From Nitrosotalea sp. (GTDB taxonomy: Archaea > Halobacteriota > Syntropharchaeia > Alkanophagales > Methanospirareceae), in assembly GCA_020725315.1 (NCBI GenBank), contig DYFG01000094.1:1-6051 (forward strand): a DNA stretch of 6,051 nt. Direction: 5' to 3'. Positions 5,558 to 6,051 of the stretch are shown here, one piece after another. The notes beneath the pieces are model-generated. The model had not been told where the DNA came from. It saw only the letters and a program-made list of their open reading frames with translations, and made no database searches. How positions within the stretch are numbered: the first letter of the stretch is position 1; each line of letters starts with the position of its first letter. The position numbers were made by a program, and so were the translations under genes.

Positions 5558-6051
5558 TTCAATACCTCCACCACATATTCCATATCGCTCAAATCCTCTG
5601 TGTACCACCTCTTCTTGACTGATGATATTGTGTATGCTATTCCTCCGGTAAGAAGTCCAAGAACCGTAGTGCTAAATGCAACAACTAGATTAATTGCAAG
5701 TTGCTGGATATTTCCCGCAGCGAGCCCCATTAGAGCGGGTCCTAACGGTATCAATGTGCCCATCAATCCGAGCATTGGTCCTAACTTTACAACCAACCTC
5801 GCCTTTTCAAGCTCTTTTGCTATCTTTAATTCGTAGTCCTGAAGCAGTTTCTCTGCTTCTACCGAGAATTTGCTTTCTTTTAGTGATTCTATAAGGTCGG
5901 TTAAGAAATTTCTAAGAAAGTAATTGGAGCCACTGGTCTTCAGAGCTTCTGCCGCTCTTTTGAAATCTTGCATCTGCATATATTTCTTTGCATTCCTACA
6001 TCCAGCCTTTAACTTGGTTATATCCCTGCTCCGCGATGCGTATTCTGATAA
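5554..6051 (-). CDS. MotA/TolQ/ExbB-family proton channel protein (3' part only)
   Basis: These are the last 165 residues; the frame is open to the window edge, so the true start lies beyond it. An internal ATG at 5979 is not the start, because coding continues upstream of it in frame. MotA/TolQ/ExbB proteins form a membrane pentamer that uses the proton or sodium gradient to drive a partner. The visible part has a long helical cytoplasmic stretch (about 1-88), then GPMLGLMGTLIPLGPALMGL (91-110) and LAINLVVAFSTTVLGLLTGG (118-137), two membrane helices. The second ends in a basic tail (SVKKRWY). Thr99 in MGTL and Thr128/129 in FSTTVLG sit where ExbB and TolQ keep pore-lining threonines. The final codons overlap the DUF2149 start by four bases. 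Its likely job here is to energise the DUF2149 protein and, through it, the exported chelatase; that role is inferred from the gene order. Confidence 0.9.
   Translation of the reverse strand, partial: LSEYASRSRDITKLKAGCRNAKKYMQMQDFKRAAEALKTSGSNYFLRNFLTDLIESLKESKFSVEAEKLLQDYELKIAKELEKARLVVKLGPMLGLMGTLIPLGPALMGLAAGNIQQLAINLVVAFSTTVLGLLTGGIAYTISSVKKRWYTEDLSDMEYVVEVLK
5564..5569 (-). promoter_or_regulatory. Ribosome binding site that fixes the DUF2149 start
   Basis: GGAGGT lies six bases before the ATG at 5557-5555, inside the end of the upstream channel gene. With the ATGA overlap it decides for the 111-residue form and points to coupled translation of the two proteins, which suits subunits of one complex. 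Confidence 0.8.

Noticed and set aside
5558..5608. Longer 128-residue form of the DUF2149 protein starting at 5608
   Set aside because: The extra 17 residues read through channel-coding DNA in another frame and lack a ribosome binding site; the ATG at 5557 has a perfect GGAGGT and gives the expected N-terminus.
1..6051. CRISPR array, tRNA or rRNA, insertion sequence
   Set aside because: No regularly spaced direct repeats, no tRNA cloverleaf or rRNA-like stretch and no transposase frame were seen.

Overview
The window looks archaeal, most likely from a methanogen- or ANME-related euryarchaeote. The long chelatase has a secretory signal, dozens of N-X-S/T sequons and a C-terminal membrane anchor, as the exported CobN-like proteins of methanogenic archaea do. 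It is combined with a MotA/TolQ/ExbB-family channel and a DUF2149 protein, and the intergenic DNA carries archaeal TATA-like elements. I cannot name the species from sequence alone.

All genes read on the minus strand, so transcription order runs from high to low coordinates. (1) 6051-5554 is the C-terminal 165 residues of a MotA/TolQ/ExbB-like proton channel, cut by the window edge. (2) 5557-5222 is a 111-residue DUF2149 protein, joined to the channel gene by an ATGA stop/start overlap. (3) 5221-4847 is a 375-base gap with no intact gene. It holds a broken ParB-like helix-turn-helix remnant (one in-frame stop and one frameshift), a perfect 6+6 inverted repeat and a plausible promoter for the next gene. 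(4) 4846-269 is a 1525-residue CobN/ChlH-family large chelatase subunit. It has a signal peptide, a duplicated N-terminal module, the full chelatase core, a CCHHTC motif, a Pro/Glu/Lys-rich spacer and a C-terminal transmembrane helix. (5) 250-1 is the first 83 codons of cbiM, the substrate-binding membrane subunit of an ECF-type cobalt transporter, only 18 bases after the chelatase gene and with its own strong ribosome binding site.

The genes suggest one system at the cell surface. An exported, membrane-tethered chelatase acts outside the cytoplasmic membrane. An ExbB-like channel and an ExbD-like partner (DUF2149, with an Asp at the start of its single helix) could supply energy from the ion gradient. 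CbiM would import free Co2+. From memory, the same trio (CobN-like protein, ExbB-like protein, DUF2149) occurs in the haem-uptake hmu operons of Bacteroidetes, where the CobN-like HmuS is reported to take metal out of a tetrapyrrole. My main hypothesis is that this archaeal cassette removes or handles metal on extracellular tetrapyrroles, perhaps corrinoids, and passes cobalt to CbiM. The families are well supported; the direction of the chemistry and the coupling are inference.
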